Shown: positions 54,391-63,877, counted from the first letter of the stretch. The stretch: 64,000 nucleotides of DNA from Methanobacterium sp. (GCA_030017655.1 JASEIM010000004.1:10429-74428), one strand, 5' to 3'. Made by a program: numbers and translations. The notes: generated by a model not told the origin, from the sequence alone.

Positions 54391-55911
54391 TTACTCCTGG
54401 AAAGTTAATTTGAAAAATGCCCCATTTTTATTTTTCAGTTCTATCTGTCCATTAAGCTGGTCTTTCAAACCGTTTACAAGACTTAAACCAAGTGTTTTAG
54501 TTTTATTTATGTCCAGATCATCAGGATAACCCATGCCGTTGTCACTTACAATCAGCTGATATATATTCTCCTTTTGCTGGAGATTTATGCGAATTTTGTC
54601 ATTTTTATCTGACAGTGTTCTTTCCTTAGAGAATGCATGTTTAATTGAATTGGTCAGGAGTTCGTTGATAATTAATCCGCAGGGGAGTGCTTTATTAATG
54701 TCTAAAAGTACATCTTCAATATCAATATCTAATTTTATATCTGGGCCTACTCCATATGATTTATACAGATCTAAGGCGATTTGAGGAATATAATCTGCTA
54801 AATTAATTTTTGAAAGGTCATTTGATTGATAAAGTTTTTCATGAAGTAATGCTATTGATTTAACACGGTTTTGAATTTCTTTAAAAGTTTCAGATGTTTT
54901 TTCATCTTCTAAATAATTTGACTGGAGATTTATGAGGGAACTTATTATCTGAAGGTTATTTTTAACTCTATGGTGAATTTCCCTTAGAAGTACTTCTTTT
55001 TCTTTAAGGGATTTCATTATTTTGGATTCGGCATCTTTTTGCTCACTTATATCCTGAAGAGTTTCCAATGCACCAATAATTTTTCCTTTAGAGTTTCTAA
55101 TGCTTGTTGCGGTAAGATGTAGCCATGAACCATTTTCACCAAGTGAAGGGAAAAAATCTATTGATTCACATGCGTCATCTAAAATGTTAGATCTTTTATA
55201 TTTGTTCCCAAAATATTTTGGAATATCTTCTAAATTGCCATCTACAAGAAGATCAGCCATGCAAGGTCTTTCTTTACTATAAAAGGCTTTCCAGTGGTTA
55301 TTGGTGCCCACAATTTCTCCAGTATTAATATTGCTTTGAGCTTCCAGTGCTTTATTCCAGTATACCACTTCATGTTCGGTATTTATAACAAACTGGGGAA
55401 CTGGAGAAAAATGGATTATGTCTTTTAGTTTTTTTTCACTATCTTGTAGTTCTTCTTCCAGTTGTTCTCTTCTTAAAATCTCCATTTTTAAATCATAGTT
55501 TGAATCTTCAAGATCTTTGGTACGTTTCTTAAGTTTTTCATTTATTTCATTGAGAATTCTAACTCTTTCAATCCTTTCAAATAGGAATGCCACCGTAATA
55601 ACTGTTAACATTATCATGGATAGTTTATAATAATTTTCAGTAAATACACTGCCCATGATAATTGAAATGACCTGAATGAAAACTAAGATTCCAATAAGGA
55701 GAACAGGGGCTAACCATGTTTTCTTTTTCCACCAGAAAGAAACCATAAATAGAGAAAAGGGATAAGCGACATTTGCACCGTTTTCTTGATTAGAATAATA
55801 TGATAAAATACAAAAAATCCCTAACAATGTGATTGCAACTATGATTCTGCACATTTCATTCCTGTCTACGACTTTAGTTGACAAGGTTACACCCAATTTT
55901 CTGTTAATCAT
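54391..55911 (-). CDS. Membrane PAS sensor histidine kinase (HisKA_2 type)
   Basis: 506 residues. About four membrane helices (residues 20-110), a coiled coil, one PAS domain (about 165-290) with a cysteine in KERPCMADLL, and a HWE/HisKA_2-type kinase core. The core has LREIHHRVKNNLQIISSLIN (phospho-His), N-box GLIINELLTNSIKHAF and intact G1 SDNGMGYPD. No receiver domain. Its PAS and kinase parts are clearly paralogous to the next gene (56221-57366). Weak ribosome site. Signal unknown. Confidence 0.9.
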   Translation of the reverse strand: MINRKLGVTLSTKVVDRNEMCRIIVAITLLGIFCILSYYSNQENGANVAYPFSLFMVSFWWKKKTWLAPVLLIGILVFIQVISIIMGSVFTENYYKLSMIMLTVITVAFLFERIERVRILNEINEKLKKRTKDLEDSNYDLKMEILRREQLEEELQDSEKKLKDIIHFSPVPQFVINTEHEVVYWNKALEAQSNINTGEIVGTNNHWKAFYSKERPCMADLLVDGNLEDIPKYFGNKYKRSNILDDACESIDFFPSLGENGSWLHLTATSIRNSKGKIIGALETLQDISEQKDAESKIMKSLKEKEVLLREIHHRVKNNLQIISSLINLQSNYLEDEKTSETFKEIQNRVKSIALLHEKLYQSNDLSKINLADYIPQIALDLYKSYGVGPDIKLDIDIEDVLLDINKALPCGLIINELLTNSIKHAFSKERTLSDKNDKIRINLQQKENIYQLIVSDNGMGYPDDLDINKTKTLGLSLVNGLKDQLNGQIELKNKNGAFFKLTFQE

Positions 55912-56220
55912 TGATTTTAGATTTTTATGTCGTTAAAAGATATTTCTGCTAATTATATTCACTAATATTGCTTAAGGATATATTATATAGGCATTACTTA
56001 AATATGTTTATTTTATGTAGCAAATACAGATTAAATATAAAAATTAAGAGGAATTTGAAGAAAAAATCGTTATTAAAATTTTTAATTGGATAGCCATATT
56101 ACCTTTATTTTAGTAATAATAAGTAGAATTTGTAGTTACATGGTTTAATCATGCTTTTAATCAATTAACATAAATATACTATTAAAATGAGAGCGGATTA
56201 AAAAATAAATTTATAATATT
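55912..56220. other. Gap between the two kinase genes, no gene recognised
   Basis: 309 AT-rich bases between two minus-strand kinase genes; TATA-like runs near 55985 could promote the downstream kinase. No repeat or RNA gene seen. Confidence 0.35.
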
Positions 56221-57366
56221 TTATAAATCTTTAAAGATAAACTTAAAAGAAGTACTACTATCCTTTTCAAGCTCTATTCTGCCTTTAGCACGATTTAATA
56301 AGTTTATTAAGTCATCTAAAAGAGATAAACCTGACTTTTTATTATTTTCAAAATCAAGATAATCTGGAAAATCTATACCGTCATTGAATAGGGTCAGTAT
56401 GTATTTATCTTTGTCAGTATTGAAATTTATGGTAATTTTGCCTTTTCCATCTGGATAGCAATGTTTTATGGAATTGCTTACAATTTCATTGATAATTAAT
56501 CCACATGGAAGTGCTGTATCCATATCAAGAAAAATATCCTCTGCATTTATCTCAATTCCAATATGTGAACTTATTTCATATGATTTGCAGATATCTAAAG
56601 TCAATTTTTCAATGTAATCATTAGCTTTAACTTTAAAAAGATTATTTGATTGATAAAGCATTTCATGAATTATTGCAATGGAATTTATGAAATTATGAAT
56701 TTCTTTAGAATTTCCAATTTTGTCAATATGGTTAGAGCGAATTTTCATTAGAGAGTTTATTAATTCTATGTTATTTTTAACTTTATAATGAATTTCTCGA
56801 AGAAAGGCTTCATTTTCTTTTAGTCTTTGAGTTTCTTCCTGTTCATGCATTTGTTTGGTTATGTCTTCAAGTGTTTCCACGGCACCGATGATTTCCCCTT
56901 TGGAGTTTCTAATAGCTTCTGCTGTAAAATGTAGCCATTTGCCATTTTCTCCCATCATTGGAAAGAAATCTATTGCTTCACATGTATCACCAAAACCTCT
57001 GGCTTTATATCCGTGATATTTCATTACATATTTAGATCTTTTCTTTTTCCCAGGATACCATTTAGGGATTTCTTCAATACGTTCATCAACAATCAAATCA
57101 GCCATACATGGTCTTTCACTTTCATAGAATGCCATCCAATGATTTTTTGTACCTATAATTTCACTGGCAGGGATATTAGTAGATTTTTCTATAGCACGGT
57201 TCCAGTAAATAACATTATGATTTTTATCTATAACAAATTTAGGAACAGGAGATATGCGTATTATTTCTTTTGACTTTTCATAATCTCTTAATATATCTTC
57301 AAATTCATTTTTTTCGTGGGTTTCCATTTTTATTTTTTTATTATCATTAGAAATGCTTTTATACAT
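56221..57366 (-). CDS. Soluble PAS histidine-kinase-like protein with altered ATP-binding box
   Basis: 381 residues, no membrane helix. PAS domain (about 30-170) with the same SERPCMADLIVD cysteine motif as its paralogue, then LREIHYKVKNNIELINSLMK (phospho-His kept) and N-box GLIINEIVSNSIKHCY. The G1 box reads LFNDGIDFPDY where the paralogue has SDNGMGYPD, so the usual DxGxG Asp and second Gly are changed. ATP binding may be weakened. The ribosome site contains a run of seven G (57372-57378). Confidence 0.82.
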   Translation of the reverse strand: MYKSISNDNKKIKMETHEKNEFEDILRDYEKSKEIIRISPVPKFVIDKNHNVIYWNRAIEKSTNIPASEIIGTKNHWMAFYESERPCMADLIVDERIEEIPKWYPGKKKRSKYVMKYHGYKARGFGDTCEAIDFFPMMGENGKWLHFTAEAIRNSKGEIIGAVETLEDITKQMHEQEETQRLKENEAFLREIHYKVKNNIELINSLMKIRSNHIDKIGNSKEIHNFINSIAIIHEMLYQSNNLFKVKANDYIEKLTLDICKSYEISSHIGIEINAEDIFLDMDTALPCGLIINEIVSNSIKHCYPDGKGKITINFNTDKDKYILTLFNDGIDFPDYLDFENNKKSGLSLLDDLINLLNRAKGRIELEKDSSTSFKFIFKDL

Positions 57367-57482
57367 TATTTCACCCCCCCTTATGCTCTACATATGTTGA
57401 AAATATTTATAGTAATATCCTCCTATTTTAATTATTAAAATAAATTTTTGCAATCAATACAAAATTACTCTATAAAATTCCC

Positions 57483-57788
57483 TCATTTTTCATCTTTAAT
57501 CTTTTTCTTTAAAAGAAAATTAATGTCAATTAAATACTTTCCTTCCTCATCTGAAACAATTATTGAATCATCCTCTAAAAGGGAAGGAAGATCAACTTCG
57601 TATATCCCATGATCATGAACCATGATGGTTTCAATGGATTTTCCACCATTTTTTTCTTTTTCATCATTCTTTTGGGGAGGATGATACTCAAAAAAATGGC
57701 TACCGCATTCTGGACATCCTTTTAGAATGTCTTCTGGCCTGCCTTTAAATAAAGCACCACATTTAATGCATAGATGCACCAGTATCAC
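57483..57788 (-). CDS. arvC: Zinc-ribbon protein of the OapC/ArvC family
   Basis: 101 residues. N-terminal zinc ribbon (HLCIKCGALFKG, then LKGCPECGSHFFEY), an acidic/Lys linker, and a C-terminal DGIYEVDL-like segment (HGIYEVDLPSLLEDDSIIVS) typical of the family. It lies 3' of ArvB, overlapping its end by 26 bases. GTG at 57788 or at 57779 are both possible starts; homologues begin close to the His-x-Cys. In haloarchaea the arvABC set has been tied to extracellular vesicle formation. Confidence 0.82.
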   Translation of the reverse strand: MILVHLCIKCGALFKGRPEDILKGCPECGSHFFEYHPPQKNDEKEKNGGKSIETIMVHDHGIYEVDLPSLLEDDSIIVSDEEGKYLIDINFLLKKKIKDEK

Positions 57789-58131
57789 CGATATTTGCTA
57801 TCATTGAGAGGAAGTTAGACTTTTTCTTAACGGTTCTCATGATATTTGCAGGTCCAATGATAGTTAATCCAATAGTTTTCTTTTTTGAAAGGCCAAAAAG
57901 AGATGTTTTATCCTTTTCAAGGGTGTAAATATCTATTCCAACAAAATTTTCAATGTCTATCTCTCTCATGGTGGTTTCTATTAGTTCGGCTTCTTCTTCG
58001 GGACTTAGTCCTCCTTCTATAATTACTAAATCTCCACTCTTTACCCTTTCAACAATCATTGATACTTTTTCCACACTACTGTGGGACATAAGAGCATCTG
58101 AAGATAGAAAATCCATTTTTAAACTATTCAT
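57763..58131 (-). CDS. arvB: OapB/ArvB family protein (DUF2073)
   Basis: 122 residues. DUF2073 pattern: LMSHSSVEKVSMIVERVKSG, VIIEGGLSPEEEAELIETTM, FVGIDIYTLE, LTIIGPANIMRTVKKK. It is always found between the Era-like GTPase and the zinc-ribbon protein in euryarchaea, as here. It probably works with the GTPase; its biochemistry is unknown. GAGGTAC precedes the ATG. Confidence 0.87.
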   Translation of the reverse strand: MNSLKMDFLSSDALMSHSSVEKVSMIVERVKSGDLVIIEGGLSPEEEAELIETTMREIDIENFVGIDIYTLEKDKTSLFGLSKKKTIGLTIIGPANIMRTVKKKSNFLSMIANIGDTGASMH

Positions 58132-58164
58132 TTTTGTACCTCTGAATTGGAATCATAAATATCA

Positions 58165-58785
58165 TCATCTGAACCTTTTAACCATTGCATCGTAAAGATT
58201 TTCTGTATTTTCGCCATGTAATGCTGAAATTGGCACTACAGTGTGTTGGGGGAATACAGAAGTAATTCTATCAGGAACAGCTTCAGGAATATCAATTTTA
58301 TTTGCAACAATCACAAAAGGAATTTTTCTGGCTTCTAAATTCCCAATAATAGTAATATTGGCCTGGGTAAGGGGATCTTTGGTGGCATCTATAACTAATA
58401 GGACCCCAGTAACGTCATCTAACCATTTAATCGCTTCTATTATTCCCTTTGTAGCTTCTTTAGCCCTTTCTTTTGCCTCAACCTCAGATAGGCCATATTG
58501 AAGAAAATTTTTATAATCTATTTTGGTGGCTATTCCTGGAGTATCAATAATATCAAAGTCAAGTTCAACTCCATTGTGTTGAATACTGACATGTTCCTGT
58601 TTATATACCTTTCTTGTTTCATGAGGTATCTCTGATGTCAATCCAAGGGGTTTTCCTAACCAATCATTGGTCATGGTGTTTGCTAAGGTGGTTTTCCCGG
58701 AGTTGGGGTGGCCGTACAGCCCGATCTTCAATTTTTTGTCTTTTCCAAGCAGTCTATTCAAGAATCTTCTGAAAATGCTCTGCAT
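58165..58785 (-). CDS. arvA: Era-like small GTPase (OapA/ArvA family)
   Basis: 206 residues. GTPase motifs: G1 GHPNSGKTTL, G2 around SEIPHETRKV, G3 DTPG, G4 NKID, G5 SALHGE. A basic N-terminal helix (SIFRRFLNRLLGKDKKLK) could touch membrane. The ATG at 58785 lies just after the upstream stop codon, with GAGTGAT before it; a TTG at 58818 inside the upstream gene is less likely. Homologues in Haloferax are needed for vesicle budding, so a membrane-remodelling role is inferred. Confidence 0.88.
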   Translation of the reverse strand: MQSIFRRFLNRLLGKDKKLKIGLYGHPNSGKTTLANTMTNDWLGKPLGLTSEIPHETRKVYKQEHVSIQHNGVELDFDIIDTPGIATKIDYKNFLQYGLSEVEAKERAKEATKGIIEAIKWLDDVTGVLLVIDATKDPLTQANITIIGNLEARKIPFVIVANKIDIPEAVPDRITSVFPQHTVVPISALHGENTENLYDAMVKRFR

Positions 58786-58789
58786 TTTA

Positions 58790-59488
58790 TCACTCTTTAT
58801 ATATTTGGCCAGGTTCAAGGATAACGACCTTCGTTTCTTTGTTCAGTGACTTTACCCTACGGGCAAAATCTTCAGGGTCCTGTTTAATTACAGGAAACGT
58901 ATTGTAGTGCATGGGAATAACAATTTCTGGATTAATCCATTTTACAGCCATTGAAGCTTCAAATGGTCCCATTGTATATCTATCACCAATAGGGAGAATG
59001 GCTATGTTTGGTTTATAAATATCGCCTATGACCGTTTTCATATCTCCAAAAATACCTGTATCTCCAGAATGGTAAATTTTCTTACCGTTTTCGAGTTGTA
59101 TTATATAACCGCAAGAGCTACCCCCTGCACCTATTTCTTCAATAAAATCCATATCTGATGAATGATTGGAATTTAACATTGTTATTGTAATATTATGAAT
59201 TTTTACGGATCCTCCTATATTCATTCCCATTGCTTCTAAACCCTGCTTTGCAAGAAAAACTGAATGCTCATGATTTGCAACTATTACAGCTCCTGTTCTA
59301 TTTGCTATTTCCATGGCATCTCCAAAATGATCTGCATGGCCATGAGTAACACAAATTATGTCTGCATCCACTTCTTCAACTGTAACAGGACAAACTGGAT
59401 TATTACTTATAAATGGGTCAATGAGAATCTTTAAATCTTCATCAGACACGATTTCAAAGGCTGAATGTCCAAACCACCTTATTTGCAT
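58790..59488 (-). CDS. Metallo-beta-lactamase fold hydrolase (UPF0173 family)
   Basis: 232 residues. MBL-fold: starts MQIRWFGHSAFEI, metal motif THGHADHFGD, NHSSDMDF, YHSGDTGIFGDM and PMHYNTFPVI. The family is a metal-dependent hydrolase of unknown substrate. The ATG at 59488 fits the family; a TTG at 59521 would add 11 residues. It lies between the PLD-like gene and arvA with very short gaps, so all five genes are probably one transcript. Confidence 0.9.
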   Translation of the reverse strand: MQIRWFGHSAFEIVSDEDLKILIDPFISNNPVCPVTVEEVDADIICVTHGHADHFGDAMEIANRTGAVIVANHEHSVFLAKQGLEAMGMNIGGSVKIHNITITMLNSNHSSDMDFIEEIGAGGSSCGYIIQLENGKKIYHSGDTGIFGDMKTVIGDIYKPNIAILPIGDRYTMGPFEASMAVKWINPEIVIPMHYNTFPVIKQDPEDFARRVKSLNKETKVVILEPGQIYKE

Positions 59489-59507
59489 AATTAATCTTTG
59501 GCTCCTA

Positions 59508-60791
59508 TTATTTGATTTCAAGATTTATATCTTTGGAAAGTTTCCATGCTTCATTAAACATTCTTTCTATTTCTTCAATGGATTTAATGTCTTTATAAAT
59601 TACTCCAACTTCAAAACTTTCATATATTGGATCTGTTGAAATTATCAGGCCATTTTCAGCGTCTGCCACAATTGCAACTGTATGAACATGAGGCATGGTT
59701 CTTATTTTAACATTGTTGTCCATTAAAAGTTTAATAAGTTCAACTGATGCATCATCATCCAGACTTGCTTCCTGGATAATCATTTTACTTTCTGTTTCCA
59801 TAAATTTCTTAAGAGCGCTAACCTCTATGTTACGAACCCATGGATACATCATTAATATTTTTTCATTAGCTTTTAGAATTGTATCCTGCATTGTCTCCTG
59901 TACATCACCCGCATCAAAGGACCATATTATGCTCGGATCCTTTGATTCAGACTTGATTTGATTAAGAGTGCCTTTAAATGAATCTAACCTTTCCTCAATA
60001 AGGTTTTCAATGTCTTTAGCATTTTTTATGTAGTTTTCTTTTAATCTGTCCAATCGATTTTTTACAAACTCATCTTCCTCATCCCGTGAGAGAGGTTTTG
60101 ACATGTATTTTCCATTTCTTTCCATAACTGACGGTAATTTTATTTTCTCTTTTTTCTCTTTAGGACGGTCTTCTTCAGTGACGGTTTTTTCAGGCTCTTT
60201 TCTAATAAAAGAAGCTTGAGGCCTCTTAATATCTCTTTGCACTGGGTTTTCCATACTGATCGGTTGTTTTTCTCCTAATACTTTTTTAGGAGTTTGAGGT
60301 TTTTTAATATCTTTTTGTGGTGTAATTATTTTTTCTTTTGTTTTAGTTACTGGGGATTCTGGTTTCTTTACGTCTTCTCTTGTAATCTTTTTTGGTGTTA
60401 TTTTTCTTGGTTTGGGTACATTTTCCGATGGTTTTTCGGAAGTTACTAGTTTCTTAATATTTTCTTTAGGCTTTTGTATAGTTGCTGAAGGTTCTTTAAT
60501 TGTTTTTGATGGTTTAGGTTTAATTTCTTTAGGTATAGCTTTAGATGTTATCCTTTCTTCGCTACCTTTAGTATACTGCCCTTTTTTTGGTAAGGATGGT
60601 GCTGGAGATTTTATCGAATCTTTTTTAATTTGACCTCCAAAGAAAATTAAAAGTGCTACCCCTATAACAGTAGAAAATAACCCAATAAGGAAAAATTTGA
60701 TGTCTGGAGGTGTTGAGAATCCAAAAGACATAGAATAAAATCCTAGAATTATTAGTACGACCCCAAATACTGTAATAATTAAATTAATCAT
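59508..60791 (-). CDS. Membrane-anchored protein with Lys/Pro linker and PLD-like C-terminal domain
   Basis: 427 residues. Two N-terminal helices (VFGVVLIILGFYSMSFG and FFLIGLFSTVIGVALLIFFG) are followed by a long Lys/Pro/Glu-rich disordered linker (about 58-215), a helical segment (235-280), and a C-terminal domain (285-427). The last domain has ILKANEKILMMYPWVRNIEV, KFMETESKMIIQE, MPHVHTVAIVADAENGLIIS and FNEAWKLSKDINLE, resembling the PLD-like fold of TrmB-type proteins. The HxK motif is altered to HVHTVAIVAD, so catalysis is doubtful. GGAGGC precedes the ATG. First gene of the arv cluster. Confidence 0.68.
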   Translation of the reverse strand: MINLIITVFGVVLIILGFYSMSFGFSTPPDIKFFLIGLFSTVIGVALLIFFGGQIKKDSIKSPAPSLPKKGQYTKGSEERITSKAIPKEIKPKPSKTIKEPSATIQKPKENIKKLVTSEKPSENVPKPRKITPKKITREDVKKPESPVTKTKEKIITPQKDIKKPQTPKKVLGEKQPISMENPVQRDIKRPQASFIRKEPEKTVTEEDRPKEKKEKIKLPSVMERNGKYMSKPLSRDEEDEFVKNRLDRLKENYIKNAKDIENLIEERLDSFKGTLNQIKSESKDPSIIWSFDAGDVQETMQDTILKANEKILMMYPWVRNIEVSALKKFMETESKMIIQEASLDDDASVELIKLLMDNNVKIRTMPHVHTVAIVADAENGLIISTDPIYESFEVGVIYKDIKSIEEIERMFNEAWKLSKDINLEIK

Positions 60792-61151
60792 TTGATGCCT
60801 CCAAATTCATATATTATATTTATTCATCATAAACTTAATGAATAAGACCCCTTTATACCTCTATAACCTAAAATTAATCACACTACCATAAAAAGATTTT
60901 TATTCTTCATTCCTTAACTTAATTCAATTCTTCACTAAATTTAGGATATTAATGCAAAATTATTCAAAAAAAATCTTAATCAAAACGACTTTTTTAGGCA
61001 AATCTGCCCTTAATATATTTTAATCATTTTTAAAGGTCTTCGATACTGTTATTAGATATATTACATTAATATAATCTATTATTTTCACATAAAAAATAGT
61101 TTTAACCTTTTGTTAGTAAGGGGTGTTATCTGATATAAACTAAATGAAATC
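60792..61151. other. Intergenic region, no gene recognised
   Basis: 360 AT-rich bases between two minus-strand genes. TATA-like TATATT runs near 60810-60820 and 61055 are candidate promoters; no open frame or repeat of note. Confidence 0.35.
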
Positions 61152-62315
61152 TTAATTGTAAATATTTTTATGGAGTCCTGCATATTCTGAGATTATTTTA
61201 ATTGTATTTTCAGTTCCATTGTATTTAGAGAATTTTCTCTTCACAATCTCTGCATTTCTTTTTAATTTCTCGTTGTTCAGGGCACTATTTATATTTGCTG
61301 CGAAATCTGCTGGATTTAACTCTTTTAAGTTATTTACTATGGATATGCCATATTTTTCCATATTCAGCGCATTTTTTGCTTGTTCTGGATGGTTGTCAAT
61401 TGGAACAAGAATATTTGGAATGCCAAGTGATGCAAGTTCCATGGTAGTTGTATGACCTGCAAGGCTTATTACGAGGTCTGAAATGTTCATCCATTCCATC
61501 ATATTGTCTAAAAACTTCTTTTTTATTATTTTATCTGAATTCTGTATAAAATCAGATTTTATTTGGGGCCCTGTTACAATTATTATTTTATCGCTTTCTA
61601 TACTGTCAGATGCTTCATAAATTAATTTAAGCAATTTTTTTCCGAATTCACTTCCACCGACTGTAATGAGAATTATTTTATCTTCCTTGTTCAATCCGAA
61701 TTTTTTCCTGATTTCAGTTTTATCAGCTATTTCATCAGGATTATTCTTAAGTATAGGCCCAGTAAATAACGCTATATCTTCCAGTTTTAAAGGTATTTCT
61801 ATGGAATCTTTAATATCGGGTATTAAAATAGCATTACAAAGGCCAGATACATCTGTAATAAACCTTTTTAATCCATTTTCTAAATATTCAATGGTTTTTT
61901 CATCGGGATAAAGTTCTGAAAAATTAAGAGTTAATTCGTTTGTAATCATGATACAGGGTATTCCAAGAACTTTACATGTTATGGGGACAGAATAATGGGA
62001 ATCGGCTACAACAACATCAGGTTTGAATTTTTTTATTATTTTAGATTCGTGATATATGCTTTTTAAAAGAATAAAAGGTGCATCTATGGATTTTTTTGCT
62101 GTATGTTTTATATCAAGTTCGCCGCCGTTACCATAAAATTTAATATCTGGTAATTTAACGGTTTTGTATACTCCTGCTTCTACAAGCGTTTCATAGCCGG
62201 AACCGTAGCTTGCAAAAGCAACTTCCACCCCATTTTCTTTGAGTTTGTTGGCAAGGGCAATACACCTTGATACGTGCCCCATACCTATTCCGCAGGGCAT
62301 CATAAGCACTTTCAT
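61152..62315 (-). CDS. MurG-like glycosyltransferase (GT28 type)
   Basis: 387 residues, GT-B fold. The N-terminal loop CGIGMGHVSRCIALANKLKE marks the acceptor side; the C-terminal nucleotide-sugar pocket has ITVGGSEFGKKLL and SLAGHTTTMELASLGIPNIL followed by PIDNHPEQAKNA. This resembles MurG and related UDP-GlcNAc transferases. Possible roles are pseudomurein precursor or surface-glycan synthesis; substrate unknown. It stands upstream of the pilin genes on the opposite strand. Confidence 0.82.
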   Translation of the reverse strand: MKVLMMPCGIGMGHVSRCIALANKLKENGVEVAFASYGSGYETLVEAGVYKTVKLPDIKFYGNGGELDIKHTAKKSIDAPFILLKSIYHESKIIKKFKPDVVVADSHYSVPITCKVLGIPCIMITNELTLNFSELYPDEKTIEYLENGLKRFITDVSGLCNAILIPDIKDSIEIPLKLEDIALFTGPILKNNPDEIADKTEIRKKFGLNKEDKIILITVGGSEFGKKLLKLIYEASDSIESDKIIIVTGPQIKSDFIQNSDKIIKKKFLDNMMEWMNISDLVISLAGHTTTMELASLGIPNILVPIDNHPEQAKNALNMEKYGISIVNNLKELNPADFAANINSALNNEKLKRNAEIVKRKFSKYNGTENTIKIISEYAGLHKNIYN

Positions 62316-62501
62316 AGTCTTTAAGGCCTCTTATGCATTTTTATAAATATAATCTTTGTCATTTTTATGTTATTGATGTTAATAAAATTTTTTGAATTTA
62401 TTGAAGTATCTAATTATTCAAAATATAATCATTACTTTTATTATTATAAATATGATTAATTTTATATATATTATTAAATAAATAATAAATATGGTGAAAA
62501 T

Positions 62502-62690
62502 ATGAATATTTTAGTTGATGAAAGTGGTCAGGGAGTGGCAGAATACCTTTTATTATTTGCTGGCGTGATTATTATAGCAATAGGAACGTTAGTTATATAT
62601 AATTCTTACTTCACAACCCATGCATTCGATACTGCTGCAGATGTCAAGACAACTAGACAGCATACAGGCGCAAACAACGGATCATTATAA
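62502..62690 (+). CDS. Class III signal peptide pilin-like protein
   Basis: 62 residues. MNILVDESG then QGVAEYLLLFAGVIIIAIGT: a short charged leader, the Gly-Gln cleavage point and a hydrophobic core with Glu+5, the class III (DUF361) prepilin pattern processed by EppA. The mature chain has only about 53 residues, so the whole body beyond the core is a short Thr-rich tail. GGTGA before the ATG. Similar to the two pilins at 63689 and 63931. Confidence 0.88.
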   Translation: MNILVDESGQGVAEYLLLFAGVIIIAIGTLVIYNSYFTTHAFDTAADVKTTRQHTGANNGSL

Positions 62691-62744
62691 AAATTTTTTC
62701 TTATTTTTAAATATTGAAACATGAAAAAAAATAATATTTAATTT

Positions 62745-62754
62745 TGGGGGGGGG
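62745..62754. repeat. G10 homopolymer tract
   Basis: Ten consecutive G in a strongly AT-rich intergenic stretch between a pilin gene and the convergent gene at 62842. Confidence 0.8.
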
Positions 62755-62841
62755 GCTTTTAATTAAAATACAGAATTAATTATTTTTTCCCTGTTTAATA
62801 GCTGCATGATCCTTAATCTAAAGAAGTAAGATTATATTTGG

Positions 62842-63438
62842 TTATTTTGATTGTGGTATTTTGAGCTTATTAATTTTAGTTTCATCATGGGAAACAATGT
62901 AGTTTATAAGATGTTCTAATAACTCAAGGGAATTTCTTTCATTACTTAGCCCCAATGCTAATTTATTCTGCAGTGTTTCTTTTTGATTTTTAGGTCTTGA
63001 TTTAATATGAAGAATTATTCTATTAAATAGTGTGTCTGAATCATATAAATCGAAGGACATATTTGAATTGTTTATTTCTGATATTTTCTGTCTGAAAATA
63101 ATTTTTAATTTATAAAATGCATCTTTCAGTTCTATAGGATCTTCACTATCTAATTTTTTTAATAGAATATTAATGTCCAGAGGCTCTGTTCTTATTAAGC
63201 CGAAAACAATACCTTCAGATTTTATGGACTGTATCCGTTTTATCCCTTCATAAACATCGAAATCATACCCGATAATATATATTTTTTTATCCTTTAGAAA
63301 GGACATTAAAATCTCATTAAGGGTTTTATCAGAGATATTTGATGTTTTCCGGATTTCTTCTAATAGTTTTCTTTTTGAAAGTTCTTTTTCACCTATTATT
63401 TTAAGAGTTAACTCTCTTAAACCACTATTTTTTGACAT
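62842..63438 (-). CDS. Uncharacterised protein with N-terminal helix-turn-helix-like region
   Basis: 198 residues, soluble, charged. Residues 1-60 (GLRELTLKIIGEKELSKRKL, ISDKTLNEILMSFLKDKKIY) have the spacing of a winged helix; the rest is mainly helical (DSEDPIELKDAFYKLKIIFR, LGLSNERNSLELLEHLINYI). Poor ribosome site. It lies between pilin genes on the opposite strand. I do not recognise a family. Confidence 0.6.
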   Translation of the reverse strand: MSKNSGLRELTLKIIGEKELSKRKLLEEIRKTSNISDKTLNEILMSFLKDKKIYIIGYDFDVYEGIKRIQSIKSEGIVFGLIRTEPLDINILLKKLDSEDPIELKDAFYKLKIIFRQKISEINNSNMSFDLYDSDTLFNRIILHIKSRPKNQKETLQNKLALGLSNERNSLELLEHLINYIVSHDETKINKLKIPQSK

Positions 63439-63688
63439 ATATAATCCACAGCTATATTTTTGTTATGTGACAATATGCACATTCTAGTATATAAAAATAG
63501 ATATTTATGTGGGATATAAAATTACCATATGAAATTATTAAATTAAATAGACTATTTTAGGGGGTGAAAAGAAGGACAATTTAGAAGTAGAGTAATAATA
63601 TTAACTGTTTATGTATTAGTACATACAATAAATTTATTAACCAGTAACCTAAGAATAAAAACCATAAAATTATACGGAGGTAAAAAAC

Positions 63689-63877
63689 ATGAAGTTTTTA
63701 AGTGATGAAAGTGGTCAGGGAGCAGCTGAATATATCTTATTGTTCGGTGGTGTCATCGTTATAGCTATCGCTGCTTTAGTAATCTACAACTCTTACTTCA
63801 ACAACCAGTCATTCAACACTGCAGAAGATATTTCAACTACTAGAAGTAAGGCTGCTGCAAATGATAGAACTTTATAA
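63689..63877 (+). CDS. Class III signal peptide pilin-like protein
   Basis: 62 residues: MKFLSDESG, then QGAAEYILLFGGVIVIAIAA, then a short tail (NSYFNNQSFNTAEDISTTRS). Same design as the pilin at 62502: leader cut before Gln by an EppA-type peptidase, hydrophobic core, about 53-residue mature chain. CGGAGGT ribosome site. The next copy begins 53 bases after its stop codon. Confidence 0.9.
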   Translation: MKFLSDESGQGAAEYILLFGGVIVIAIAALVIYNSYFNNQSFNTAEDISTTRSKAAANDRTL

